This document shows positions 22,631 through 30,494 of a stretch of 50,017 bases of DNA, in pieces. Below the pieces are notes generated by a model. The model did no database searches. It was not told the origin of the DNA and saw nothing but the letters and a program-made list of their open reading frames with translations. The first letter of the stretch is position 1; the number at the start of each line of letters is the position of its first letter. Source of the stretch: an uncultured bacterium (GTDB lineage: Bacteria > Actinomycetota > Coriobacteriia > Coriobacteriales > Coriobacteriaceae); NCBI GenBank assembly GCA_905214465.1, contig CAJMMD010000018.1:1-50017 (forward strand), written 5' to 3'. The position numbers and the translations under genes are program-made.

Positions 22631-23542
22631 CTACGAACGAGCCGCGACGAGCAGCTCTGCCGTTGCCGCCCAGCCGTCGACAATCTTGCCGCGCGTGACG
22701 TAGGCGTTATCGCAGGTATCCAGGAACTCGGGCGCGCCGGCGCTGGTCAAACCGTTCTCGACCAGGCAGAACGTGCCCACGTGGTCAGCCATGTAGAAGT
22801 CGGACTCGGAATCGCCGAGCGCGAGTGTCTCCTCGCGCTCGATCCCTAGGTGCTCGCAGAAACGCGCGATGGCAACGCCCTTGTTGAGGCCGGCGGGATT
22901 GATGTTAAACGCGCGGCCATCCTCGACGCGTTCGAGCTCGAGCGTCGTCGGCTTGGACAGATGTGTCAGGTGGCCGTTGCAGGCCCAGACCAAGCCGCAG
23001 CCGGCCTCGTCAAGAATGGCCTGGACCTCGTCGTCGGGCACATCGCCGCGCATGCCGACGGTGACCTCACGGTATTTGTAGCCGGTCGACATGTCGTTGT
23101 GGTACTCGATCTTGTGCGGCCAGTGAGCAAGGATCTTCTCGCACACGCCGGTCTGCTCGATCACCTGGTGCGGAGTAAGGCCGCAGGCGGGGTCGTAAGG
23201 CATGTCGCCGGTCAGATACTCCCAATCGTTGGCCTTGAGGTCGTACATGACCAGGCCGCCCATCTCACCAATGTAGGAGTTGAGGCCGAGCACGCGCGCG
23301 TCCTCGTGGATCATGGTACGGTTGCGGCCCGAGGTGGGAACCACCTGAATACCAGCGCGGGCAAGTGCCACGACAGCCTCGACGAGCTTGGTCGAGGGAT
23401 TGCCGTCGTTGTCGCGCAGCACGCACGAGCCGGGCGCGAGCATGGTGGCGTCCAGGTCGGTAAAGACGTACTTAACCTTGGCAAGACGCTCGCGCATCTC
23501 GCCCGAAAGCTCGGCAACGGTCGGCAGGGTGTTGTGGGACAT
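22631..23542 (-). CDS. HAD superfamily phosphatase (Cof/IIB-like)
   Basis: The 303-aa protein starts MSHNTLPTVAELSGEMRERL at 23542, with GGAG 5 nt upstream; the longer open frame has no ribosome site. YVFTDLDATMLAPG is HAD motif I, with DLDAT instead of the usual DxDGT. VPTSGRN is motif II, and ALGDSESDFYMADHVG is motif IV. A substrate cap lies between. GEMGGLVMYDLKANDWEYL resembles Cof-type sugar-phosphate phosphatases. Substrate unknown. It sits between a MurE-type ligase and murI, without clear functional linkage. Confidence 0.85.
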   Translation of the reverse strand: MSHNTLPTVAELSGEMRERLAKVKYVFTDLDATMLAPGSCVLRDNDGNPSTKLVEAVVALARAGIQVVPTSGRNRTMIHEDARVLGLNSYIGEMGGLVMYDLKANDWEYLTGDMPYDPACGLTPHQVIEQTGVCEKILAHWPHKIEYHNDMSTGYKYREVTVGMRGDVPDDEVQAILDEAGCGLVWACNGHLTHLSKPTTLELERVEDGRAFNINPAGLNKGVAIARFCEHLGIEREETLALGDSESDFYMADHVGTFCLVENGLTSAGAPEFLDTCDNAYVTRGKIVDGWAATAELLVAARS

Positions 23543-23649
23543 GGTTACTCCGTTTACGTAGAAGGGTTTGGGCTTGGACGGCATGTTTTGATTGAGGGAA
23601 CACGCTTATGGCGACAGCGCACTCAGGGCGTCGCCGCCATCATGGTTCA

Positions 23650-25212
23650 TTAGTCAAACTGGGTAACATCGATTAGGCGATTGGCCAGCGAAAGGTCGCT
23701 CTCGATGGGCACGAACTCGTCGCCCACGTGCATGAGTTCCTCGTCACCCTTTGCCAGCAGCAAGACAATGGTGGGAGCATCGGGGTTGACGTACTCCTCG
23801 CGCGCCGCCTTGAACGCCGCATGCACAGCGGCTTCGCGGTCGAGGATGATCTTGTTCGGCGTATCGTCGGGAACATGCTCGGCAAGCTCGCGACAGACCT
23901 TCATCGGGTCCTCGTGAGCCGGGTCCTCGTTGGCAAAGATCATCAGGTCGGAATATGGTGCGGCCTCGCGCGGAAGCTGCTCGCGGCGCTCCTGCGCCTT
24001 GCCGCCGGCAGCGCCAAATACTGCGATGACCGGGCTGGCGGGAAACGCGCGCTTGACCGACGAGAAAAGCGAGCGGAACGAAAGCTGGTTGTGCGCGTAG
24101 TCGACAACGCAAATCACGCGGCCGTCCTTCGACTCCACGACCTCCATGCGGCCCGGCACACGCAGTTTGGAGAGGCCCTTCTTGATAGCCTCGATACCGA
24201 TGCCGATCTCGCGCGCGGCGGCGATAGCGACCAGCGCGTTCTCCACGTTAAAGTCTCCCGCGATACCCAGCAGGATCTTCTCCCCCGCCTCGGACTCGTC
24301 GGCACACAGGCCATGCAAGTTGAACTCGATGCTAAAGCCGACCATGCGTACGTCGCTCGCCCACAGGCTTGCCTCGGGATGCTCGACGCCAACGGTCACC
24401 AAGCGCTCGGCCGTCGACGCTGCCTCCAGCACACGGTCGACCTCTTCGGTGCCCAGATTCACCACGGCGGTCTTTGCCTGGTCAAAGATCCTGAGTTTGC
24501 TCTCAAAATAATCCTCAAACGTAGGGTGTTCGATCGGCGAGATATGGTCGCGGCCGATGTTGAGGAAGCACGCCACGTCAAACGGCAGATTCTCGACGCG
24601 CTGGTACTTGAGCGCCTGGCTCGAGACCTCCATGACCATGGACTGGCGACCGGAAGTGCGGCAGTTGGCGATATGGCGCCAGACCTCGGGGGCCTCGGGC
24701 GTAGTATTGGTGCTCTCATAGCACTCGATGCCATCGTCGGTACTCACCGAGCCGATCATGCCGCAGGACTCGCCCGCCGCTTTGATGATGGACTGGAGCA
24801 TAAAAGCGGCCGTGGTCTTTCCCTTGGTACCGGTGATACCCACGATCTTGACGTCGTGGTCGGGACGGTCGTAGACCTCCGGCGGCAACAGGGCCATGGC
24901 CGTGCGAACGCTATCAACAACCAGCATCGCAGCACCGCTCTCCTGCGCCAGCGGCTCCAGAGACTCGACCAGCGACTCTTCGCACACAAATGCGACGGCG
25001 CCCGCATCGAGCGCCATGCTCAAAAACGCGGGCTTAAAGGCAGCGCCTTTGCAAAAGAACACGTCACCTGCCGAGACCGCACGCGAATCAAACGAGCAGC
25101 CGGTCACGGCACGCTCGTCAACCTGCTCTGATGCGCGCAGCTCGCCGCACACATCGAGAAGCTTGGCAAGCGTATCGACCGTGGTCACGGTCGCGGAATC
25201 CGAATGGTGCAT
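23650..25212 (-). CDS. murE: MurE-type UDP-MurNAc-tripeptide ligase
   Basis: The 520-aa Mur ligase has AAAGGCG upstream of the ATG. The N-terminal uridine-nucleotide domain contains FDSRAVSAGDVFFCKGAAFK. The ATP site is VGITGTKGKTTAAFML (about 124-139). The central motif STNTTPEAPEVWR, the carbamoylated-Lys region (FEDYFESKLRIFD) and VDYAHNQLSFRSLF are MurE features. The position that reads DNPR in meso-DAP-adding enzymes reads ANEDPAHEDP here, so the third residue is probably not meso-DAP; Lys or Orn would fit. That specificity call is inferred. It heads a short run with the HAD gene and murI. Confidence 0.88.
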   Translation of the reverse strand: MHHSDSATVTTVDTLAKLLDVCGELRASEQVDERAVTGCSFDSRAVSAGDVFFCKGAAFKPAFLSMALDAGAVAFVCEESLVESLEPLAQESGAAMLVVDSVRTAMALLPPEVYDRPDHDVKIVGITGTKGKTTAAFMLQSIIKAAGESCGMIGSVSTDDGIECYESTNTTPEAPEVWRHIANCRTSGRQSMVMEVSSQALKYQRVENLPFDVACFLNIGRDHISPIEHPTFEDYFESKLRIFDQAKTAVVNLGTEEVDRVLEAASTAERLVTVGVEHPEASLWASDVRMVGFSIEFNLHGLCADESEAGEKILLGIAGDFNVENALVAIAAAREIGIGIEAIKKGLSKLRVPGRMEVVESKDGRVICVVDYAHNQLSFRSLFSSVKRAFPASPVIAVFGAAGGKAQERREQLPREAAPYSDLMIFANEDPAHEDPMKVCRELAEHVPDDTPNKIILDREAAVHAAFKAAREEYVNPDAPTIVLLLAKGDEELMHVGDEFVPIESDLSLANRLIDVTQFD

Positions 25213-25273
25213 CTTTCGCCTTTCTCAGCCATTTGGCAGGGACGGTTTTTATAGTAACTGAAACGCACCCACG

Positions 25274-25299
25274 CAAAAACGGCTCCCGGAGGAGCCGTT
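25274..25299 (-). terminator. Intrinsic terminator of asnB
   Basis: AACGGCTCC and GGAGCCGTT are perfect 9-bp arms around TCCG, with a minus-strand trail TTTTTGCG, 26 nt after the asnB stop. Confidence 0.85.
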
Positions 25300-25324
25300 A
25301 CGCGCAGGCGTTCGTAAGCCGAGG

Positions 25325-27205
25325 CTAGGCAGCCTGAACAGCGGGCTGGTCCTCGTCGATAAAGAAGCGCTTGTACCACACCAGGAACACGAGCGGCGTA
25401 TAGATCTTGCGCTGGAAATCGCCCTTGCCCGCAAAGTGCAGATCGAGCAGGTGCATGAGCTCGTCGGTATCGAAGAACTCGCTTGCCCACGGCGCGGTGA
25501 AGTACTCCTTGACATAGTCGTACCACTTTTGCTCGCGCAGCCAGTAGACAATCGGCACCGGGAAGCCCACCTTGGGACGGGTGGCCCACTCATCGGGCAG
25601 CGACTTGTTGGCAGCGTGGCGGAGTACCTGTTTGTTGCCGTTCTCGTTGATGCGGTAGCGGTCGGGAATGTGCTCGGCGAACTCCATGACTTTGCGGTCC
25701 AGGAAGGGCACGCGCAGCTCCAGCGAGTGCGCCATGCACATCTTGTCGGCCTTGAGCAGAATGTCGCCCGGGAGCCACATGTTCATGTCCAGGTACTGCT
25801 TCTTGACCAGCTCGGGCTGACCTTTCACGCGCGCATAGATGGGAGCGGCAAGCTCGAAGGCGCCATCGCCGGTGTTGTACTCGGGCTTGAGCACGCCGTC
25901 GACCTCGCGCTCCGGCCATACCAGAGCCTGTCCCAGGAACGACTTCTCGGGGATCTCGGCACCCTTGACCAGGAAGTTATGTCCCTTGAAGTACGGCATA
26001 TGCAGCGCCAGGTTACCGAGCGCGCGACGAATGGGCAGCGGCACCATCTTTTTGTATTTGCGGACCGGGACCGTGTCCTCGTAGTAGGCGTAGCCGCCAA
26101 AGAGCTCGTCGGCGCCTTCGCCCGAAAGCACGACGGTGACGTCCTTGCGGGCCATCTCGGCCAAGAACCACAGCGGCACGGAAGACAGGTTGGACTGCGG
26201 CTCGTCCATGTGATACTGGATGTCCTCGAGCGCACCGAAGAACTCGTCGGCGGTTATCATCTTGCGGACATTCTCGACGCCGAGCTTGTCAGAAAGTTCC
26301 TTGGCGTAGTTGGTCTCGTTGAAGTTCTTGTAGTCAAAGCCCACCGAGAAGGTCTTGTCGGGCATGAGGCAAGCGGCGATGTAGCTGGAGTCGACGCCGC
26401 CGGAGAGGAACGACGCGACCTTAACGTCGGCGATGCGATGGGCCTCGACGCTCTCGTGCACGACCTCATCCAGCTCGTCGACGTACTCCTCGAACGGCTT
26501 CTCGACGGCAGAGTAATCGCAATCCCAGTAGCGCTCGATGTTCATCTTGCCGGTCGGGATGTCTACGGTAAAGTAATGCGCCGGCGGCAGCTTGTAGACA
26601 CCCTCGAAGAAGGTCTCCTCGGTTGCCGAATACTGCAGCGTCATGTACGGACGCAGGGCCTTTTTGTTGACCGCCTTGTGGAAGTGCGGGTAGTCCAGGA
26701 AGCTCTTGATTTCGGAGCCAAAGAGCACGCCCGGCGCGCCGTCGCCCGCATCGGCCATGGGATAGTAGTAGAGCGGCTTGATGCCAAAGATGTCGCGGGC
26801 GCCAAAAAGCTTGTTCTTCTTCTTGTCCCAGATGACGAAGGCGTACATGCCGCGCAGGCGATCGAGTACGGCCTCGCCCCACTCCTCGTAGCCGTGCAGG
26901 AGGCTCTCGGTGTCGGCTCCACAGTGGAACTTATAGCCCTTGGCCTCGAGCTCGGAACGGAGTTCTTGGAAGTTGTAGATCTCGCCGTTGAAGACAATGA
27001 CGACGCTACCGTCCTCATTGGCCATGGGCTGAGCGCCGGCCTCGGTCAGGTCGAGGATCGACAAGCGGCGGAAGCCGAGGGCAACGCGGCCGTCGATAAA
27101 CTGGCCGCCCATGTCGGGACCACGATGGACGATGCGGTCCATCATCTTGGTGAGCACCTCGGATTGGTTATCCGTCCCACCGACAAAACCGACAAAACCG
27201 CACAT
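25325..27205 (-). CDS. asnB: Glutamine-hydrolysing asparagine synthetase
   Basis: The 626-aa protein begins MCGFVGFVGG, with Cys2 the glutaminase nucleophile after Met removal; GAGGGG precedes the ATG. The N-terminal Ntn amidotransferase domain (about 1-215) includes HRGPDMGGQF, RLSILDL and FNGEIYNF. The synthetase domain (about 240-560) has SGGVDSSYIAACL, the PP-loop for AMP transfer, VGFDYKNFNETNYAKELSD, and LSGEGADELFGGYAYYE. It converts Asp, Gln and ATP to Asn. It is monocistronic. In a genome that may consume Asn in a RiPP core this is only a coincidental neighbour. Confidence 0.95.
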   Translation of the reverse strand: MCGFVGFVGGTDNQSEVLTKMMDRIVHRGPDMGGQFIDGRVALGFRRLSILDLTEAGAQPMANEDGSVVIVFNGEIYNFQELRSELEAKGYKFHCGADTESLLHGYEEWGEAVLDRLRGMYAFVIWDKKKNKLFGARDIFGIKPLYYYPMADAGDGAPGVLFGSEIKSFLDYPHFHKAVNKKALRPYMTLQYSATEETFFEGVYKLPPAHYFTVDIPTGKMNIERYWDCDYSAVEKPFEEYVDELDEVVHESVEAHRIADVKVASFLSGGVDSSYIAACLMPDKTFSVGFDYKNFNETNYAKELSDKLGVENVRKMITADEFFGALEDIQYHMDEPQSNLSSVPLWFLAEMARKDVTVVLSGEGADELFGGYAYYEDTVPVRKYKKMVPLPIRRALGNLALHMPYFKGHNFLVKGAEIPEKSFLGQALVWPEREVDGVLKPEYNTGDGAFELAAPIYARVKGQPELVKKQYLDMNMWLPGDILLKADKMCMAHSLELRVPFLDRKVMEFAEHIPDRYRINENGNKQVLRHAANKSLPDEWATRPKVGFPVPIVYWLREQKWYDYVKEYFTAPWASEFFDTDELMHLLDLHFAGKGDFQRKIYTPLVFLVWYKRFFIDEDQPAVQAA

Positions 27206-27376
27206 ATACTATCCCCTCTGCTGTTGCTGGGTATCAAATCGAATCAGTAGCTTTTGAGTATACCCGAGGGCGTAAAGAGGGGCGGAATGTTCAGGCAATC
27301 TCAACTGAATCAGCTCCGCTGTGACACGCGCCGGTTACCTTTAATGGATATGAGATGAATGAGGCGATTGTTTTGC

Positions 27377-27382
27377 TATACT
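27377..27382 (+). promoter_or_regulatory. Extended -10 promoter of tRNA-Val
   Basis: TGCTATACT supplies an extended -10 (TATACT at 27377-27382), 10 nt before the tRNA 5' end. I see no good -35 at the usual distance. Confidence 0.5.
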
Positions 27383-27392
27383 CTCTCCGCAC

Positions 27393-27468
27393 GGGCGATT
27401 GGCGCAACGGTTAGCGCAGGTGCTTTACACGCACAAGGCTGGGGGTTCGAATCCCTCATCGCCCACCA
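27393..27468 (+). tRNA. tRNA-Val (anticodon TAC)
   Basis: A 76-nt tRNA with acceptor GGGCGAT / ATCGCCC and encoded ACCA. The anticodon loop is TTTACAC (anticodon TAC), with one non-pair at the base of the anticodon stem. The T arm is GGGGGTTCGAATCCCTC. It is the only plus-strand gene within the minus-strand core, and its 3' end is duplicated downstream. Confidence 0.92.
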
Positions 27469-27476
27469 TTGAATTG
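27451..27476 (+). repeat. Direct repeat copy 1 (tRNA-Val 3' end, att-like)
   Basis: ATCCCTCATCGCCCACCA plus TTGAATTG. This 26-nt segment recurs at 27635-27660 with a single T/C difference. The tRNA 3' end is a classical integrase attachment core. Confidence 0.8.
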
Positions 27477-27477
27477 G

Positions 27478-27507
27478 AAACGGTCCTCGCAAGGGGACCG
27501 TTTTTGT
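27478..27507 (+). terminator. tRNA-Val terminator
   Basis: AAACGGTCC and GGACCGTTT pair perfectly around an 8-nt loop; the T-run TTTTTGTTTG ends the transcript. A second, different terminator follows the duplicated scar at 27663-27690. Confidence 0.85.
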
Positions 27508-27510
27508 TTG

Positions 27511-27540
27511 GGCCCAGCGCATGGGATTCGAACCCGACAG
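27511..27540. repeat. T-arm-like repeat, copy 1
   Basis: GGCCCAGCGCATGGGATTCG followed by AACCCGACAG. Read on the minus strand it is CGGGTTCGAATCCC, a tRNA T-arm sequence, plus an acceptor-like tail. A copy lies at 27697-27726 with one mismatch. Confidence 0.7.
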
Positions 27541-27634
27541 GGTGCGGAGCTGAGGAAACGCGAAGCGTTTTCCAGCGCAGCACGCGAGGGCCGTAGGCCC
27601 GAAGCGAGAGCGGGCGGCGTCAGCCGCACGCGAC

Positions 27635-27660
27635 ATCCCTCATCGCCCACCACTGAATTG
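27635..27660 (+). repeat. Direct repeat copy 2 (att-like scar)
   Basis: This matches copy 1 at 25 of 26 positions, 184 bp downstream. It is followed by its own hairpin terminator AGGCCTCC/GGAGGCCT with a T-run (27663-27693). The tRNA 5' half is absent, so it is a scar rather than a gene. Confidence 0.8.
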
Positions 27661-27696
27661 TTAGGCCTCCAGCGATGGAGGCCTTTCTTTTTTTCA

Positions 27697-27726
27697 GGCC
27701 CAGCGCATGGGATTCGAACCCGCCAG
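27697..27726. repeat. T-arm-like repeat, copy 2
   Basis: This 30-nt segment matches 27511-27540 except A to C. Each copy lies about 60 nt after an att-like copy, so a module of roughly 90 bp has been duplicated beside tRNA-Val. The 27541-27634 spacer is rich in short palindromes such as GGGCCGTAGGCCC. Confidence 0.7.
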
Positions 27727-27745
27727 CACGTCTGTCACAAAGGCC

Positions 27746-27965
27746 GTGGCCAGAAAATGGCAAAAATGAGTACTGCTACCTTGCTTACAACATATCAAAA
27801 GATAGTATTTGCTTAAGTTACGCAACATATGTCCATTATAAGGACTAACAATTAGATCAAAATCGTGCATTCATCGCCATTTCGACTTGCCATCTGGTCT
27901 TATTAGTCCAAAATTGCTGCGACCAAATCGGTAACAGTACTCATATTTAATGTTTTTTGACCAGC
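27746..27965. mobile_element. MITE-like element (220 bp, no ORF)
   Basis: Near the two ends are ATGAGTACTGCTACC (27766-27780) and its complement GGTAACAGTACTCAT (27930-27944), 14 of 15 matching. Outward the ends continue as GTGGCCAGAAAA and TTTTTTGACCAGC, an imperfect match, giving terminal inverted repeats of about 35 bp. AGGCC abuts both sides (27741-27745 and 27966-27970), a possible 5-bp target duplication. The interior is AT-rich, non-coding and unlike the surrounding DNA. No transposase is nearby, so mobility would be in trans. Confidence 0.55.
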
Positions 27966-27975
27966 AGGCCTCCCC

Positions 27976-27994
27976 GCCTTAGCAAATCTAAGGC
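27976..27994. terminator. Small hairpin downstream of argD
   Basis: GCCTTAG and CTAAGGC are perfect arms around a 5-nt loop, about 85 nt past the argD stop. Without a T-run on minus, its role in ending the arginine operon is uncertain. Confidence 0.35.
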
Positions 27995-28079
27995 AAAACG
28001 GGCTCCAGACCGCTGAATCATGCCACATAGGGCACGTCCGCAGTCCGGAACCCGGTCCAAATTGAGTTATTGTGCCGCG

Positions 28080-29363
28080 TTAGCCCAAGACACCCGCCAG
28101 GATCTCGATCAGACTGTCCACGTCGGCTTCCTCGCAGACAAGCGGCGGCAGGAAACGCAGCGTGTGGGCACCAGTAGCGTTAATCACGGCGCCGGCGGCC
28201 AACGCGCGGGCAACAATATCATGCGCATCGCCCGCAGCGTCATCTAAATCGCAGCCGAGCATTAAGCCGCGACCGCGTACCTCGACCACGTGCGGCAGCT
28301 TGGTGAGCTTTGCCTCCATATAAGCACCCACCTTGGCAGCATGCTCGGCATAATCGCCGCGCACGAGCGCGGAGAGCGTCGCGGCGCACGCCGCGACAGC
28401 CAAGCAGCCACCGCCAAAGGTCGAGCCGTGGTCGCCCGGCTTAAACACGTCGGCGATCTCCTTCTTTGCCACCACGGCACCCATGGGCACGCCATCGGCA
28501 ATGCCCTTGGCAAGGCTCATAATGTCGGGTTCCACGCCATAGGTCTGGAATGCAAACGGCTTGCCGGAGCGGAAGATGCCACACTGGACTTCGTCGGCGA
28601 TAAGAACGGCGCCTGCCTCGTGTGCCAAGTCACGCGCCGCCGCCATAAACTCCTCGGTCATGGGGTGCACACCGCTCTCGCCCTGAATCGGCTCGAGCAT
28701 GACAGCGCAGACCTCGCTTCCCAGCTGCTTAAAGATCGAACGCAGTTCGTCGACATCGTTGGGCGAGCAGGCCACAAAGCCACCCGGCAGCGGACGGAAG
28801 CTGTCCTGTAGCCAATCCTGCATGGTGGCGGCAATGGTCTCGAGCGTACGGCCGTGGAAGCCGCCGCGCATGCATACGATGGTGTTGCCGCCGTTACCAG
28901 CACGCTTGGCGTACAGACGTGCGAGCTTCATCGAGCCCTCGTTAGCTTCGGCACCAGAATTGGCAAAGAACGTCTCCCACACCTGCTCGTCCGCAGCCGG
29001 GGCACCGAGCGCAGCGGCCGTGGTCTCATCGCCGGCGGCAATGGCATCGGCCAGCACGCACGCACCATCTACGTCGTCGTTGGCAAGCTTGGACAGCAGC
29101 GCCGCGACCTGTCCGCGCTGCTCGATGTAGAAGTAATTGGAGACATGCATGAGCTTTTTGGTCTGCGCCTCGAGCGCCGAGAGCACTGCAGGGTTGCCGT
29201 GGCCAAGGCTGCACACACCGATACCGGCAAGAAAGTCAAGATACTCACGGCCGTCATCGCCGGTGAGCTTCATGCCGTGGCCTTCGACAAACTCTACCGG
29301 AAAGCGACCAAAGGTATGCATAACGTAATGGGATTCGAGCGATTGTTGAGTTGCAAGTGACAT
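28080..29363 (-). CDS. argD: Acetylornithine aminotransferase
   Basis: The 427-aa class III PLP aminotransferase has AAAGG upstream of its ATG. It makes N-acetylornithine from N-acetylglutamate semialdehyde. FLAGIGVCSLGHGNPAV, FFANSGAEANEGSMKLAR, GGFHGRTLETIAAT, LIADEVQCGIFRSG and the Schiff-base Lys in SLAKGIADGVPMGA are all present. An extra segment of about 28 residues (DDVDGACVLADAIAAGDETT) follows the N-terminal helix, lengthening it relative to the usual about 390-400 aa. It is the last gene of argCJBD. Confidence 0.94.
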   Translation of the reverse strand: MSLATQQSLESHYVMHTFGRFPVEFVEGHGMKLTGDDGREYLDFLAGIGVCSLGHGNPAVLSALEAQTKKLMHVSNYFYIEQRGQVAALLSKLANDDVDGACVLADAIAAGDETTAAALGAPAADEQVWETFFANSGAEANEGSMKLARLYAKRAGNGGNTIVCMRGGFHGRTLETIAATMQDWLQDSFRPLPGGFVACSPNDVDELRSIFKQLGSEVCAVMLEPIQGESGVHPMTEEFMAAARDLAHEAGAVLIADEVQCGIFRSGKPFAFQTYGVEPDIMSLAKGIADGVPMGAVVAKKEIADVFKPGDHGSTFGGGCLAVAACAATLSALVRGDYAEHAAKVGAYMEAKLTKLPHVVEVRGRGLMLGCDLDDAAGDAHDIVARALAAGAVINATGAHTLRFLPPLVCEEADVDSLIEILAGVLG

Positions 29364-29432
29364 GGGATGCCTTTCGTTGGGCGCCGTACGGCGCAGGGCT
29401 ATGGGTGCAGGGACGCGATGACCGCGGGTCAG

Positions 29433-30413
29433 CTAGACCGTCTGGAGCTTCTCGACCTCGTCGAGGTTCTCGGTCAGGCGCGCCGCAAACGTCGAAAGCG
29501 GGTGCGGATGCGTATCGAATTCGTAGGCCGTCTCGGTGGAGTGGATCACGGTACCGACGCCAGCATCGGTCAGCAGCTCCAGCAGCAGCGAATGCGGCGT
29601 CGTGCCGTTGATGATGTGGGCTCGGAACACACCGGCGGTAAGCGCATCGACGGCGGCGCGCAGCTTGGGAATCATGCCCTTGTCGACCTCGCCGCCGTAG
29701 AGCATCTCATTGACCTCGTCGAGTGTCAGGTTGGAGATGAGCGAATCCTTATCGCTAAAGTCCTTGTACAGGCCGTCGACGTCGGTCAAGAAGATCGCCT
29801 TGTGCGCATGAAGCGCCGCCGCAACGGCGCCGGCGGCGGTATCGGCGTTGATGTTGAAGAAGCCACCGTCCTCCCCCGCTGCGACCGTGGCGATAACGGG
29901 AATGTACTCGCTGTCGAGCAAACGCTCGATATAGTCGGTGTTGACGTGCGTGACCTTGCCTACGCGGCCGAGCTCTGGGTCGAGTGGCTCGGCGATAAGG
30001 GTACCGGCGTCGCTGCCGGACACGCCCACGGCCAGGTTGCCGTGGTGGTTGAGCGCCGCGACCAGCTCCTGATTGACCTTGCCGCCCAGTACCTCGCGCA
30101 CGATATCCATGGTGGCAGGCGTGGTCACGCGCTGGCCGTTCTTAAACTCGACGGGGATGTCGTAGTGGCCGAGCGCCTCGTTGATGGCCTTGCCGCCACC
30201 GTGCACGATAACAGGGCGCATGCCGATAATCTTGAGCAGGACGATGTCGCTCATCACGTCACGGCGCAGCTGCTCGTCGACCATGGCGGCACCGCCGTAC
30301 TTGATAACGACCGTCTTACCGGTCAGGTTCTTAATCCACGGCAGCGCCTCGAACAGCAGCTGCGCGGTAACTTCGTTGGATTCGCTCGAGCGACAATCGC
30401 GTGCGAACTTCAT
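29433..30413 (-). CDS. argB: Acetylglutamate kinase
   Basis: The 326-aa protein starts MKFARDCRSSESNEVTAQLL at 30413, with GAGG 6 nt upstream. It phosphorylates N-acetylglutamate, the controlled step when ArgJ recycles acetyl groups. VVIKYGGAAMVDEQ, IVHGGGKAINEAL and GVSGSDAGTLIAEPL are nucleotide and substrate motifs; ITGAAVxxAL-type features are seen as NADTAAGAVAAALHAHKAIF. The N-terminal helix before LTGKTVVIKYGG is typical of arginine-inhibited hexameric forms. It lies between argJ and argD. Confidence 0.94.
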   Translation of the reverse strand: MKFARDCRSSESNEVTAQLLFEALPWIKNLTGKTVVIKYGGAAMVDEQLRRDVMSDIVLLKIIGMRPVIVHGGGKAINEALGHYDIPVEFKNGQRVTTPATMDIVREVLGGKVNQELVAALNHHGNLAVGVSGSDAGTLIAEPLDPELGRVGKVTHVNTDYIERLLDSEYIPVIATVAAGEDGGFFNINADTAAGAVAAALHAHKAIFLTDVDGLYKDFSDKDSLISNLTLDEVNEMLYGGEVDKGMIPKLRAAVDALTAGVFRAHIINGTTPHSLLLELLTDAGVGTVIHSTETAYEFDTHPHPLSTFAARLTENLDEVEKLQTV

Positions 30414-30494
30414 AGTCTGCCTCGTCTTTCGTGTAGCTATCGCGCCGCACCTCGTTGCCCGCGATTGCAGCGGGACGCGCGGCACATCGGGAGT

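Noticed and set aside
27631..27660. Second tRNA-Val
   Set aside because: Only the 3' 18 nt of the tRNA are present; there is no 5' acceptor, D arm or anticodon arm.
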